A DNA stretch of 64,000 nt, from NCBI GenBank assembly GCA_965206365.1, contig CBDBJL010000016.1:62001-126000 (forward strand). Reading direction: 5' to 3'. The notes under the pieces were generated by a model. That model was given only the letters and a program-made list of their open reading frames with translations. It was not told where the DNA came from and did no database searches. The translations under genes and the position numbers were made by a program. How positions within the stretch are numbered: position 1 is the first letter of the stretch; every line of letters starts with the position of its first letter. Source of the stretch: CBDBJL01 sp965206365 (lineage in GTDB: Bacteria; Pseudomonadota; Alphaproteobacteria; JABAAW01; JAHZMA01). Shown in pieces: positions 37,180 through 46,677 of the stretch.

Positions 37180-37632
37180 ATGAATAAGGAGAATGAAAGC
37201 TTAAGATTCTCTGATCTAAAAAATCCATACCGGCAAATGAAACAATGCCTAAGAAATGAACGAAGTACCGAAGAAATGAACGCTCAAAGCCCGAAATTAC
37301 TAACCCTTACCGATGCCGCCGCCACACATATTGGCAGTTTAATCAAACTGGGACATAAAAAGAATACCAAAATTATGGGCTTGCATATTTCTGTTAAAAA
37401 TACTGGCTGTGCCGGTATGGCATATCAGGTAGAATATGCTAGCACGCAACCTGAAAACTCTATCTTGGTAGCCGATAAAACAATTACCTTGTTCATCGAT
37501 AATTTTGCTTCGGTTTTTCTGGCAGGTTCGGTTATGGATTATAAAACTGATCTACTTTCGGCGGGTTTTACCTTTAAAAACCCGAATGTAACCGGTGAAT
37601 GCGGTTGCGGAGAAAGCTTCACCGTTGGCTAG
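37180..37632 (+). CDS. sufA: SufA/IscA-type Fe-S carrier
   Basis: An A-type carrier that passes Fe-S clusters to apoproteins. The three ligand cysteines are visible: one in VKNTGCAGMAYQVEY and two in the C-terminal GECGCGESFTVG. The family domain begins near LLTLTDAAATHIGSLI. Two starts are possible: ATG 37180 (150 aa, with a 32-residue charged lead) or ATG 37276 (118 aa, the usual length); neither has a strong Shine-Dalgarno. The MATE gene's open frame overlaps its 3' end. Confidence 0.93.
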   Translation: MNKENESLRFSDLKNPYRQMKQCLRNERSTEEMNAQSPKLLTLTDAAATHIGSLIKLGHKKNTKIMGLHISVKNTGCAGMAYQVEYASTQPENSILVADKTITLFIDNFASVFLAGSVMDYKTDLLSAGFTFKNPNVTGECGCGESFTVG

Positions 37633-39031
37633 CAACCCAACCTCTCACCCCGAAAAACCGCTCATCTCAAAACCGCCCCTAACCCAAGGTGATATTGCTC
37701 GGCATCTGTTTCGTTTAATAGTACCACCAATTCTGGCTTTAGGAGTTGTGTTTAGCTATTACATTGCCGATATTTATTTTGTCTCTTTTCTAGGAACCGA
37801 GCCCCTAGCGTCCTTTGCCTTCAGTGCCCCTGTATCCTCGATACTCATCACTATTTTTGTTGCCCTTGGCATTGGCGCTACCAGCGTTATCTCCACACAA
37901 ATGGGTAAAGCTGGTGGTGATTTAACAAAAATTCGTCCGCTATCACGCGATACAATGTGGCTTACCTTTTTCATTGCAATCCTGATGATCATTGCTGGAT
38001 TTACCATTTTTCCCAAGATATTTTTGCTATTAGGTGCCAAAGGGGATATCTTGCAATATACTCAAACCTATATGAAAATATGGTATTTCAGTTTATTTTT
38101 CACCGGAAGCCATATTGTTGCCGGCAATATCATTCGCGCAACCGCAGGCGATGCAAGGCTTACTTCGCTTGCGACCTTGGTGAGTGCAATTCTCAATATT
38201 ATTTTAGACCCGATTCTAATTTTTGGTTTTGGCCCGATCCCGGCCATGGGCATTGCCGGAGCCGCATGGGGAACCCTCATCTCAAGTTTTTTTGCTTTTA
38301 GTGCCATAATGTGGCTACTCATCTTTTATTATCAAGTGACTATTGTGAGATTTGGGAACTTGAAAAATCTTTACAAACATTGGAAATGGATTATCCCCAT
38401 ATTTCTCTTTGCCATTATTGAAAATAGCATGCCTCCTGTTGGCGAGAGCCTTTTAATTTGGTTTGCGGCAAAATTTAATACCGAATTGGTAGCAGCTTTT
38501 AGCATTATTGGAAGATTATACCTTTTTTTCTTAACCCCTTTCATAAGTATTTTTATCGGAATTATCCCTTTTATCGGGCAAAATTGGCATGCGGGCGAAT
38601 ATGGGCGCGTGCGCATTGCGATTAGAATTTGCTTTAAAATTGCAATTATCTATTGGCTATGCCTAAGCATTACCATGTTTTTTGCTGGAGAATATGTTGC
38701 CACACAATTTACGAATATCCCTGAAATCATTCACTGGGTAGCATTTTACTATCACTGGGTTCAGTTTGCTACGATTGGCACTGGGTTAATGATCGTTATC
38801 AGCGGTATCTTTTACGGTATGGGGCGAGTAATTTTACCAAGCCTGTTGCAAGTTTTATATTGGCTACTTCTATTTGCACCTGCTGCCTACTTCCTCACAA
38901 CTTATTTTCAGATCTATGGGTTATTTATCGCCGATATTTTTAGCAATCTTGTTGCCTTAGCCGTTGCCTGTTATTTACTATGGCGATGTTTACTTTCGCA
39001 AGAATACCCTAAGCTCATTCAAAATGAGTAA
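37595..39031 (+). CDS. MATE-family multidrug/cation antiporter
   Basis: 478 aa with about twelve hydrophobic segments in two related halves, the MATE layout (IADIYFVSFLGTEPLASFAF near residue 60; GHGIAGAAWGT-like MGIAGAAWGTLISS in the middle). These antiporters expel cationic compounds using Na+ or H+. ATG 37595 lies 38 nt inside sufA; a TTG at 37625 also overlaps sufA and would remove ten residues. Tight overlap suggests cotranscription with suf, though no functional link is obvious. It converges on hflX 12 nt away. Confidence 0.88.
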   Translation: MNAVAEKASPLASNPTSHPEKPLISKPPLTQGDIARHLFRLIVPPILALGVVFSYYIADIYFVSFLGTEPLASFAFSAPVSSILITIFVALGIGATSVISTQMGKAGGDLTKIRPLSRDTMWLTFFIAILMIIAGFTIFPKIFLLLGAKGDILQYTQTYMKIWYFSLFFTGSHIVAGNIIRATAGDARLTSLATLVSAILNIILDPILIFGFGPIPAMGIAGAAWGTLISSFFAFSAIMWLLIFYYQVTIVRFGNLKNLYKHWKWIIPIFLFAIIENSMPPVGESLLIWFAAKFNTELVAAFSIIGRLYLFFLTPFISIFIGIIPFIGQNWHAGEYGRVRIAIRICFKIAIIYWLCLSITMFFAGEYVATQFTNIPEIIHWVAFYYHWVQFATIGTGLMIVISGIFYGMGRVILPSLLQVLYWLLLFAPAAYFLTTYFQIYGLFIADIFSNLVALAVACYLLWRCLLSQEYPKLIQNE

Positions 39032-39043
39032 ATAAGATTTCAA

Positions 39044-40345
39044 TTATCTTGATCCCCGATCCCGATCCACGATTTGCTTTTGTAATCTACCATAATTTTC
39101 CCGTGAGAGCACCACCTCTACTTCCAACGTCCCATCCCCCTGCCAAACCTCACTAACAACATGACCACACGCATAAAGCCAAGATTTCAACTGTCCCTCA
39201 TCACTGGCAAGCTGTAATTTACAATGCGAGCCTTGCTGATCCAGAATTTTATCTAAATACTCTCCCAAACGATGACAATCTTCTTGATTATGCGCACTCA
39301 TCAATAATGCACCGGTAATTTTTGCCCCTTGCGTAATATTGGCTTTATTCTCTACCGTAAGCCGATCCGCTTTATTCCATATTTCCACAATCGGTGGCAT
39401 TTCTTCAGGCGCATCAACAAAAATTTGCTGGAGTACCTGAAGCACATCTTGCTTTTGAGCCTCAAAATCAGGAGCCACACTCTCGCGAACATGCACCAAT
39501 AGATCAGCTTCACGCACTTCTTCCAATGTTGCCCGAAACGCTTCAATCAATTGGTGTGGTAAGCCCGAAATAAAACCAACCGTATCGCTTAAAATCACTT
39601 TGCGCCCCGAAGGCAAAGTTACATTTTTTGTTTTCGTATCAAGAGTTGCAAACAACATATCTTTTGCTAAAAATTCTGAATGACAAAGCGCATTAAACAA
39701 AGTGGTTTTTCCAGCATTCGTATAACCCGTAAAGGCAATAATTGGCGCAAGTGCGAACTTACGATTTTGACGTTGCAACCGCCGCATACTCTTAACCCTC
39801 ATAATTTTATCTTTTAATTGCATCATCCGTTTATCTAACAATCGACGATCAATTTCTAATTGCCGCTCACCAGGTCCGCCCATAAAACCAGCACCACCAC
39901 GCTGACGTTCCAAATGAGTCCAGCTTTTTACCACCCGCGAACGTTGCCAATTCATCGCCGCTAACTCTACTTGCAACTTGCCTTCACGGCTTCGCGCCCG
40001 AGCGCCAAAAATTTCTAAAATTAAGGTGGTTCGGTCTAGTAATTTACAGTTAAGATTTTGCTCTAAATTACGATGTTGACTGGCTGAGATCGTGGCGTTA
40101 AGTACCACCAATTCAATCTTTTTAGCCTCAATCAATCCCGTTAATCTCTCTACAACCCCACTTGCCAACAAGGTAGCCGGGCGCATCTGATTCATCGTAA
40201 TGATTTGTGATTCGATAATTTCCAATTGAATGGCCTGACTTAAGGCACAAATTTCGGCAAATTCCTGTTCTTGGGTGCGAACAATACCCTTAGGCTCTGA
40301 ATGAATAATAGGGTGAATAACAAGGGTTCGGGTCGATTCAGTCAC
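39044..40345 (-). CDS. hflX: Ribosome-associated GTPase HflX
   Basis: About 433 aa. GTG 40345 is preferred because GGAAGG lies about 9 nt upstream; a TTG at 40363 is the longer option. The N-terminal HflX domain (ASGVVERLTGLIEAKKIELV, VELAAMNWQRSRVVKSWTHL) contains the glycine-rich linker GGAGFMGGPGERQLE. The G domain has G1 GYTNAGKTTLF, G3 DTVGFISGLP and G4 WNKADRL. HflX splits stalled or heat-damaged ribosomes. It is 52 nt downstream of hfq, a conserved pairing. Confidence 0.97.
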   Translation of the reverse strand: MTESTRTLVIHPIIHSEPKGIVRTQEQEFAEICALSQAIQLEIIESQIITMNQMRPATLLASGVVERLTGLIEAKKIELVVLNATISASQHRNLEQNLNCKLLDRTTLILEIFGARARSREGKLQVELAAMNWQRSRVVKSWTHLERQRGGAGFMGGPGERQLEIDRRLLDKRMMQLKDKIMRVKSMRRLQRQNRKFALAPIIAFTGYTNAGKTTLFNALCHSEFLAKDMLFATLDTKTKNVTLPSGRKVILSDTVGFISGLPHQLIEAFRATLEEVREADLLVHVRESVAPDFEAQKQDVLQVLQQIFVDAPEEMPPIVEIWNKADRLTVENKANITQGAKITGALLMSAHNQEDCHRLGEYLDKILDQQGSHCKLQLASDEGQLKSWLYACGHVVSEVWQGDGTLEVEVVLSRENYGRLQKQIVDRDRGSR

Positions 40346-40415
40346 AAAAAAAACACCTTCCAACCCTCAACAAAGAACCATCATCCCCCAATTATGTCTT
40401 GTATTAACGTATCAT

Positions 40416-40808
40416 TCATATTGAATCCGTTTCTTGATTGGGAGTAACCACGGAACGACGAGAACCATTAACAGTTTCCACAACAACAGAAGCTGTTTTG
40501 CTTCTAGCCGACACCCCTGTAGACAAAGGTGGTGTTGCGCCTGAATTTTCAGCTTCAAAAGCCGCAGCCTCGGCATCTTCACCATCATACAGCATAACCG
40601 GCTGAACCGGCATAATGGTAGAAACCGCATGTTTATAAACCAATTGCGCATGCGACGAGCGACGCAGTAAAATACAAAAACTATCAAACCACGTAACAAT
40701 CCCTTGCAATTTAACACCATTCACCAAAAATATTGTTACGGATATTTTATTTTTACGCACATTGTTAAGAAAAGTATCTTGAAGATTTTTTCCTGAATTT
40801 GTTGACAT
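40416..40808 (-). CDS. hfq: RNA chaperone Hfq
   Basis: 130 aa. The Sm fold occupies residues 1-72: LQDTFLNNVRKNKISVTIFL, NGVKLQGIVTWFDSF and the Sm2 KH-type motif in YKHAVSTIMP. Hfq hexamers pair small RNAs with mRNAs. The C-terminal 58 residues are acidic then Ser/Thr/Val-rich and longer than in most alphaproteobacteria, probably disordered. The SFCILLRRSSHAQLVYKH segment departs from the usual SFSVLLRREGQSQLVYKH in having a Cys. Followed by hflX. Confidence 0.97.
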   Translation of the reverse strand: MSTNSGKNLQDTFLNNVRKNKISVTIFLVNGVKLQGIVTWFDSFCILLRRSSHAQLVYKHAVSTIMPVQPVMLYDGEDAEAAAFEAENSGATPPLSTGVSARSKTASVVVETVNGSRRSVVTPNQETDSI

Positions 40809-41043
40809 AATTCGTTACCTTAATTTATTTTTTCTTAAAAATTTACAGAAGATATCTGCGACACTTACCCGTATCTTCATGATATTATACTGACAATTTT
40901 ATCAAGGCACACAAAATCCAAAACCCAAATGCGTACCCTTTATTTTGCACTACAGGCAGTGTAGACAAATAGATCTGCTGTTTCAAGGATTATATAATCT
41001 TTTCCTAATTATTCCTTCAATTATTCATTGCTTTCTTGGGCGG

Positions 41044-41916
41044 CTAGTTTTGCAATCGCTTGATAAGTGCCGATGTATCCATACGCCCCAGCCCTTGATG
41101 CGATAATTCTTGATAAAATTGATAAATTTTCTGAGTGATTTCCAAATCACTGCCATTTTGTTTGCCGCGCGCCAAACAATAACCTAAATCCTTAACCATC
41201 CAGTCTAAGGCAAACCCAAAATCAAATTCGCCCGCAACCATCGTTTTGCCACGATTCACCATCTGCCAGCTTTGCGCCGCGCCACCCGATAAGGTTTCTA
41301 ATAATTTATCCGTATCTAGCCCCTCGCGCATTGCAAAATTTAACCCCTCTGCCAAAGATTGCACCAAACCGCCAATAAAAATTTGATTGACCATTTTTGC
41401 AATCTGTCCTGAACCATTTTTTCCCATAAAGGTAATCTTTGCTGCATAGCAATTAAGTGCATCTGTTACCTTTGCTAAAATTTCCTGATTGCCACCAACC
41501 ATCATGGTCAAAGCACCATTTTCTGCCCCAGCCTGCCCGCCTGATACCGGAGCGTCCAAAAAATTAATGCCTTGTTTTATGGATGAAGTGGCTAATTCTT
41601 GCGCTAAATCTGCCGAAGAGGTGGTGTGATCAACAATAATTGCCCCTGCCTTTGTCCCCGCCAAAATACCATCTTCACCATAAAAAACACTACGAACATC
41701 ATCATCATTGCCTAAACATAAAAAAATAAAATCGCAATCTTGCACCGCATGCTTTGGGGTGCTGGCAAGAAACACCGCTTCATTGCCATATTTTTCTTGC
41801 CATGCTTTTGCTTTTGCTAGTGTACGATTATAAATCTTAAGATCCGGGAATTTTTTTGCCAAATGCCCGGCCATCGGTGCACCCATAACGCCTATTCCTA
41901 AAAATGCTACTTTCAT
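41044..41916 (-). CDS. Beta-hydroxyacid dehydrogenase (3-hydroxyisobutyrate dehydrogenase-like)
   Basis: 290 aa. The NAD(P)-binding FLGIGVMGAPMAGHLA lies at residues 5-20. Substrate-binding DAPVSGGQAGAENGALTMMV is in the middle, and the catalytic Lys lies in GKNGSGQIAKMVNQIF (about residue 175). This is the 6PGDH-like beta-hydroxyacid dehydrogenase family, which includes 3-hydroxyisobutyrate, tartronate-semialdehyde and glyoxylate/succinic-semialdehyde reductases. Which substrate is used cannot be told. It stands alone. Confidence 0.88.
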   Translation of the reverse strand: MKVAFLGIGVMGAPMAGHLAKKFPDLKIYNRTLAKAKAWQEKYGNEAVFLASTPKHAVQDCDFIFLCLGNDDDVRSVFYGEDGILAGTKAGAIIVDHTTSSADLAQELATSSIKQGINFLDAPVSGGQAGAENGALTMMVGGNQEILAKVTDALNCYAAKITFMGKNGSGQIAKMVNQIFIGGLVQSLAEGLNFAMREGLDTDKLLETLSGGAAQSWQMVNRGKTMVAGEFDFGFALDWMVKDLGYCLARGKQNGSDLEITQKIYQFYQELSHQGLGRMDTSALIKRLQN

Positions 41917-42040
41917 ATTGCCTCCACTTTGCGTTTATGCTAACGTTACTGTTTTTGTAATGGTTTAAGTGTACGCTGAAACAATTCAACAACACAAGCC
42001 ATAAATAACCCATCCCTATTCTTAATAATGAAAAAATACT

Positions 42041-43753
42041 TTGAATTTTTTTTTAGCCCAATTAAACCCAACCGTCGGCGCGATAGATGCCAATATCAAC
42101 AAACTCGTATCTGTCGCCAAAAATCTGCAAGCCCAACCTTGCATTTTGGTAACGCCCGAAATGTATCTAACGGGTTACCCGATTGATGATTTATTGCATC
42201 ATCCTGAATTTAAAACAAAAATAGAGCGCGGTTTGGAAAGATTAACCGAACTATTTGATGATAAAAATATGCCCGAATTGATTTTAGGCGCGCCACAATA
42301 TCGGAAAAATAGTCGTGGAAATATCGTTTATAACAGTCTGTATCATATAACAAGCGGTCAATGCCAGGCAATTTACAATAAATATAAATTGCCTAATTTT
42401 GATGTATTTGATGAAAAACGAATTTTTACTGCTGGCAAAACCCATGGCGTAGTTACAAAAATACACGGTGTAAGTATCGGTTGGCTACTATGCGAAGATG
42501 CCTGGCACGAAGATGCTTTTGGTAAACTGAAAACCCAAGGCGCGCAAATATGTTGCATTATTAACGGCTCACCCTTTGCCATTGGCAAACAACAAGAACG
42601 AATTGATTTGTTCGCTCCCCAAATCAAAAAACACGAAATCCCAACAATTTACCTCAATTTAATTGGCGGCAAAGATCATCTCGTTTTCGATGGTGCCAGC
42701 TTTGTATTAGATCAAAATGGTAAAATCGCTTTACAAATGCCAGCCTTTACCCAAGCCATGGCATGGGTAGGTTATGATCCAGCCAAAAAAGATCCAATCA
42801 AAGCCAAATTAATCAATTGGAACCATGAATCCTCAAAAGCCACTCATACGATCGCAACCGCACGCTATGTAGATCTAGAAGATGCACGTTTGCACGATAT
42901 TTACCATGCAATTTCCCTAGGGCTTAGCGATTATCTAACCAAAAATCATTTCAACCATGTTGTTTTGGGGTTATCGGGTGGCATTGATTCTGCTTTAGCG
43001 GCAACAATTGCAGCCGATGTTTTCGGAAGCAATCATGTAACTTGTTTGTTAATGCCTTCGCAATTTACCGCACAAACTAGCCTGGATGATGCAATTTTAT
43101 GTGCCCAGAATTTACAAATTAAACATCATATTCTTTCGATCACTTCACTTTTAACGAGCTTTCTAGAAAGCCTTGCCCCAATTTTAGGCAAGATAAGTTC
43201 TGGAAGTTGCCATGAAAATCTACAGGCACGAATTCGTGGCATGTTGCTGATGGCACATTCTAATCATAGCGGTAGTTTGCTGATTTCTACCTCGAACAAA
43301 TCAGAATCCGCCTGCGGTTATGCCACCTTATATGGTGATATGTGCGGGGGTTATGCCCCCCTGCAAGATGTTTATAAAACCGACATCTTTGCCCTTGCCA
43401 ATTGGCGCAATCAAACCATCCCCGACAACAGCCAGGCACCAAGCAAAAATGTGATCCCAGAAACAATCATCACCAAGCCACCCTCAGCAGAATTGCGCAA
43501 CAATCAACGCGACGATGATCGCTTGCCTGCCTATGATATTTTAGATAATTTGCTGTTTCATATGATCGAACGTGAAACTAATTTTTCTGATTTACCCAGC
43601 AATATTGACCCAACCCTTGCACAAGAAATATGGCATATGGTACAAAATTCAGAATATAAACGCTCTCAAGCCCCCATCGGAGCAAAAATATCTTCACGCG
43701 CCTTGCAAAATTCAAGACGTTATCCGATCACCTCTCATTTTTTAAAGAAATAA
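42041..43753 (+). CDS. nadE: Glutamine-dependent NAD+ synthetase
   Basis: 570 aa two-domain enzyme. The N-terminal glutaminase (nitrilase fold) has Glu40 in VTPEMYLTGYP, a Lys in YNKYKLPN and the nucleophile Cys in GWLLCEDAW. The C-terminal synthetase has the P-loop LGLSGGIDSALAA and STSNKSESACGYATLYGDMC. It amidates nicotinic acid adenine dinucleotide. The frame starts at TTG 42041, with no clear Shine-Dalgarno. An upstream ATG at 42028 is separated by a T9 run (42046-42054); one T fewer would fuse MKKYFEF to the conserved FLAQLNPTVG. See findings. Confidence 0.95.
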   Translation: MNFFLAQLNPTVGAIDANINKLVSVAKNLQAQPCILVTPEMYLTGYPIDDLLHHPEFKTKIERGLERLTELFDDKNMPELILGAPQYRKNSRGNIVYNSLYHITSGQCQAIYNKYKLPNFDVFDEKRIFTAGKTHGVVTKIHGVSIGWLLCEDAWHEDAFGKLKTQGAQICCIINGSPFAIGKQQERIDLFAPQIKKHEIPTIYLNLIGGKDHLVFDGASFVLDQNGKIALQMPAFTQAMAWVGYDPAKKDPIKAKLINWNHESSKATHTIATARYVDLEDARLHDIYHAISLGLSDYLTKNHFNHVVLGLSGGIDSALAATIAADVFGSNHVTCLLMPSQFTAQTSLDDAILCAQNLQIKHHILSITSLLTSFLESLAPILGKISSGSCHENLQARIRGMLLMAHSNHSGSLLISTSNKSESACGYATLYGDMCGGYAPLQDVYKTDIFALANWRNQTIPDNSQAPSKNVIPETIITKPPSAELRNNQRDDDRLPAYDILDNLLFHMIERETNFSDLPSNIDPTLAQEIWHMVQNSEYKRSQAPIGAKISSRALQNSRRYPITSHFLKK

Positions 43754-43755
43754 AC

Positions 43756-45102
43756 ATGCCTAATATTCGCGTTCGTTTTGCCCCAAGCCCTACCGGGCAT
43801 CTGCATGCTGGTAATGCCCGGATCGCTTTGATGAATTACTTATTTGCAAAGCGCCATCAAGGTGAATTTATGTTGCGTATGGATGATACCGATTTGCAAA
43901 GATCAAAACCTGAATTTATCGATGGAATCATTGCCGATTTGGCGTGGCTAGGCATCAACCCTGATCTTTATGCAGCCCAATCACAACGTATGCACAAATA
44001 CCAAATCGCTCGCGAGCAACTCATCGATGATGGTAGATTATATCCTTGCTTCGAGACCAGTGCCGAATTAGACTTAAAACGCAAAATTTTGCTGGGCCAA
44101 AATCTACCACCGCTTTATGATCGATCTGCACTTAATTTAACCCAAAATGAAATTGCCAATTATCAAGCCGAAGGGCGGAAGCCCCATTGGCGATTTAAGT
44201 TAGACGCAAGCTTGATTGAATGGGATGATTTGGCAAAAGGGAAGCAATCTTTTGTTCCCGAGCATTTTTCTGACCCGGTACTTATCCGTGGTGATGGTTT
44301 ACCCTTATTTGTTTTTACCACCGTTGTTGATGATCTTGAATTTGCCATTACCCATATTATCCGTGGTGATGATCATATTTCTAACACAGCACTGCAGATT
44401 CAAATTTTTGCTGCCTTGGGCGCAAAAGCTTTGCCAGAATTTGCACATTTGCCATTAATTGCCAATCATGAGGGTAAAAATTTTTCAAAACGCGATAATG
44501 ATGTCTCACTTGAAAAAATTCGCGAAAGCGTAATTGAACCCCATACTTTGATCGCCTATTTAATCCGCATCGGCACCGCCAATGCCGCAAATGGCACCGA
44601 AACTTTTCAAACTTTAATGGCTGATTTCGACCCAAGCCTTTATGGCAAAGCCTCGCCCCGTTTTACGCTTACTGATTTAGATGATCTTAATAGCAAAATT
44701 TTGCAACATACCCAATTTGCCGATATTGCCACCCGATTACGGAAAATTTCTCCGAAAGCCGCATCAGAAGATTTTTGGCAAATGGTGAAACAAAATATTG
44801 TGCATTTTTCCGATGTCGAACTATGGTGCAATATTTGTTTTGGCGAGATTACTCCGGTAATCGCACCTGAAAATGAAATATTAGCAACATGCGCCGCAAA
44901 CTTGCTCACTCAAGAACATATTGACAATCAAAGCTATAAATTATGGCTTAACCAAATTACTGAAATTACCGGTAAAACCGGAAGAGCCTTGTTTATGCCC
45001 CTTAGATTAGCCTTAACAGGGCGCAATCATGGACCCGAAATTGGTGCACTCATTACCCAAATCGGCTACCGAAAAGCACGGGCTCGATTAAATAATCATT
45101 GA
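43756..45102 (+). CDS. gltX: Glutamyl-tRNA synthetase
   Basis: 448 aa class I synthetase. The HIGH-equivalent is HLHAG at residues 15-19 (FAPSPTGHLHAGNARIAL) and the KMSKS-equivalent is in NHEGKNFSKRDNDVSL. MDDTDLQRSKPEF and IIRGDDHISNTALQ are further family marks. The length and KFSKR-type loop resemble the shorter alphaproteobacterial GluRS. It begins 2 nt after nadE. Charging specificity (tRNA-Glu only or tRNA-Gln too) is not decidable here. Confidence 0.96.
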   Translation: MPNIRVRFAPSPTGHLHAGNARIALMNYLFAKRHQGEFMLRMDDTDLQRSKPEFIDGIIADLAWLGINPDLYAAQSQRMHKYQIAREQLIDDGRLYPCFETSAELDLKRKILLGQNLPPLYDRSALNLTQNEIANYQAEGRKPHWRFKLDASLIEWDDLAKGKQSFVPEHFSDPVLIRGDGLPLFVFTTVVDDLEFAITHIIRGDDHISNTALQIQIFAALGAKALPEFAHLPLIANHEGKNFSKRDNDVSLEKIRESVIEPHTLIAYLIRIGTANAANGTETFQTLMADFDPSLYGKASPRFTLTDLDDLNSKILQHTQFADIATRLRKISPKAASEDFWQMVKQNIVHFSDVELWCNICFGEITPVIAPENEILATCAANLLTQEHIDNQSYKLWLNQITEITGKTGRALFMPLRLALTGRNHGPEIGALITQIGYRKARARLNNH

Positions 45103-45120
45103 TTAAAATAATCATTGATT
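45091..45120. repeat. 14-bp tandem duplication at convergent gene ends
   Basis: AATAATCATTGATT occurs at 45091-45104 and again at 45107-45120. The first copy covers the gltX stop and the second covers the stop of the membrane-fusion-like gene. Probably a slippage duplication. Confidence 0.7.
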
Positions 45121-46659
45121 TTTTTGCAAATAAAATGTTTGCTTTAATTTTTCTACATTCAAATTTTCTGCATTCAAATTTTGCCGAAATTGCTTGTTTA
45201 AATTCGTAATCTCTAAATTTTTCCTATTTAAAAAAGGCAAAGACATCAAACTTAAACTCCGCCTTCGTTCTTTCCCTCGCAGCCAAAAACCTTGCAGTCG
45301 ACTTTGCAAATTATCACCGATATAGAGCCTGATATCTTCGTTCAACACCGGTAATTTATATAAATTTTTGTAAATATCTTCAACCGAAAGTTTGTAGAGA
45401 ACTTGATTGGTAAAGAAATAATCTGCCTCATCAATAACCGTTTGCTGAATGCTAAGGGTTTGTAAACATTGCTCTTTTTTTTCTACATTCAACATACAAA
45501 TTCTATCAACGAAAGCATCTTTCATATATTTTAACGCATCATCGGGTAAATAGGCAGTAATCACAACATCTTTAACCGCATTACGATCTGGCAATAACCG
45601 ATATAAAACTTGCCCTTTATTGAAAACATCACCAATATCATGGGGCATAATTTCACCAATAGTAACATTACGCGAAGCCGAGAAAAGGCTGGGTGGCTGA
45701 TCGGGTGAGATCCCCAATTTCATATAAAGCCGATTGCGTTTTTGATAAAGCTCGCCGATTTCAGGTTCAATTTCAGAAGCCTTGCGCGCAATAACCCGTT
45801 GCAATCGGGGTTCTATCTGTAATAATTCCGCGGATAAAGTCTGTTTAATCGCTTCGGCTTCCACAATATCGGCATCAATAAAAACAATTTCATTACGCAA
45901 TAAAAGCTTCTCATCGCTAGCAACTTCAATAATACGAGCATTAATATGTTTTTTTTCTTCGTAAAACCCGGCAATCGTTTTGTTAATGTCAACAATTCGA
46001 TCCTGCAACCTTTGTTCCTTGATATAAATGTCACGCCCGTACTGATCTAAACTGTCATAATAATCATCAAATTTCTTCTGTTGCGCAACCACAAATTTGG
46101 TGAATTTATCATTTTGAAAAGCCCTCTGCCGTAGATCATCTGGTAAGCTCCACGTTAATTTTCCCATTTTTTGCGTCTCGAGACGGGAAAGCACCAAGCG
46201 AATATTTGCAAGCTTAACTGCCAAAGATGGACTTAATCTCTCTAATGTTGAAAACTGCACCGCAATAATCAAAGCTCCTTTTGCAAGATATCGACTATCT
46301 TTACTATAATTCGTAACAAATATCCCCCCCTTATCCGCAATTTGCGTTAACGTAACTGGAATATTCGTAACGAAACCGCTATAGGGTAAATGAATTTTTT
46401 GTAAGCTATAGTAAAGCAATGCCAGAAAAATTAAACAAACCCAAAATATCCTGCCAAATATCTTGGTAATTGCCATATTATCCTGCAAAGCCTTACCAGA
46501 TTTATATCTATTGTTTTTCTTCCCTAAAGCTTTCTTCCGTTGCTGTTTCGGATTTAATTTTCGCGATTTTATTTTTTCCACAACAGAACCAGCTTGCTCA
46601 CTCACAGCTTCGCCTTTTTGCATTACATTGCGAATTAATTTATCAGCCCGCTTATTCAC
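45112..46659 (-). CDS. Membrane-fusion-like (HlyD-type) partner of an ABC exporter
   Basis: 515 aa. A basic cytoplasmic lead (about 1-68) precedes one membrane helix (about 69-88, IFWVCLIFLALLYYSL). A short beta segment and a long charged coiled-coil region (about 165-310) follow. Then comes a beta-rich part with the barrel-sandwich-like GEIMPHDIGDVFNKGQVLYR and a C-terminal region of about 130 residues that I do not recognise. This order fits periplasmic adaptor proteins of type I secretion. It follows the ABC gene by 18 nt. The C-terminal tail ends in Asn-rich near-repeats (LNAENLNVEKLKQ). Sequence identity to characterised HlyD is not obvious by eye. Confidence 0.65.
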   Translation of the reverse strand: MNKRADKLIRNVMQKGEAVSEQAGSVVEKIKSRKLNPKQQRKKALGKKNNRYKSGKALQDNMAITKIFGRIFWVCLIFLALLYYSLQKIHLPYSGFVTNIPVTLTQIADKGGIFVTNYSKDSRYLAKGALIIAVQFSTLERLSPSLAVKLANIRLVLSRLETQKMGKLTWSLPDDLRQRAFQNDKFTKFVVAQQKKFDDYYDSLDQYGRDIYIKEQRLQDRIVDINKTIAGFYEEKKHINARIIEVASDEKLLLRNEIVFIDADIVEAEAIKQTLSAELLQIEPRLQRVIARKASEIEPEIGELYQKRNRLYMKLGISPDQPPSLFSASRNVTIGEIMPHDIGDVFNKGQVLYRLLPDRNAVKDVVITAYLPDDALKYMKDAFVDRICMLNVEKKEQCLQTLSIQQTVIDEADYFFTNQVLYKLSVEDIYKNLYKLPVLNEDIRLYIGDNLQSRLQGFWLRGKERRRSLSLMSLPFLNRKNLEITNLNKQFRQNLNAENLNVEKLKQTFYLQKNQ

Positions 46660-46677
46660 AACCCGTATAACGTTCCA

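Noticed and set aside
45161..45200. Near-repeat ATTCAAATTTT at the 3' end of the adaptor-like gene
   Set aside because: A short low-complexity coding repeat (Leu-Asn-Ala/Val-Glu units) with no sign of further copies.
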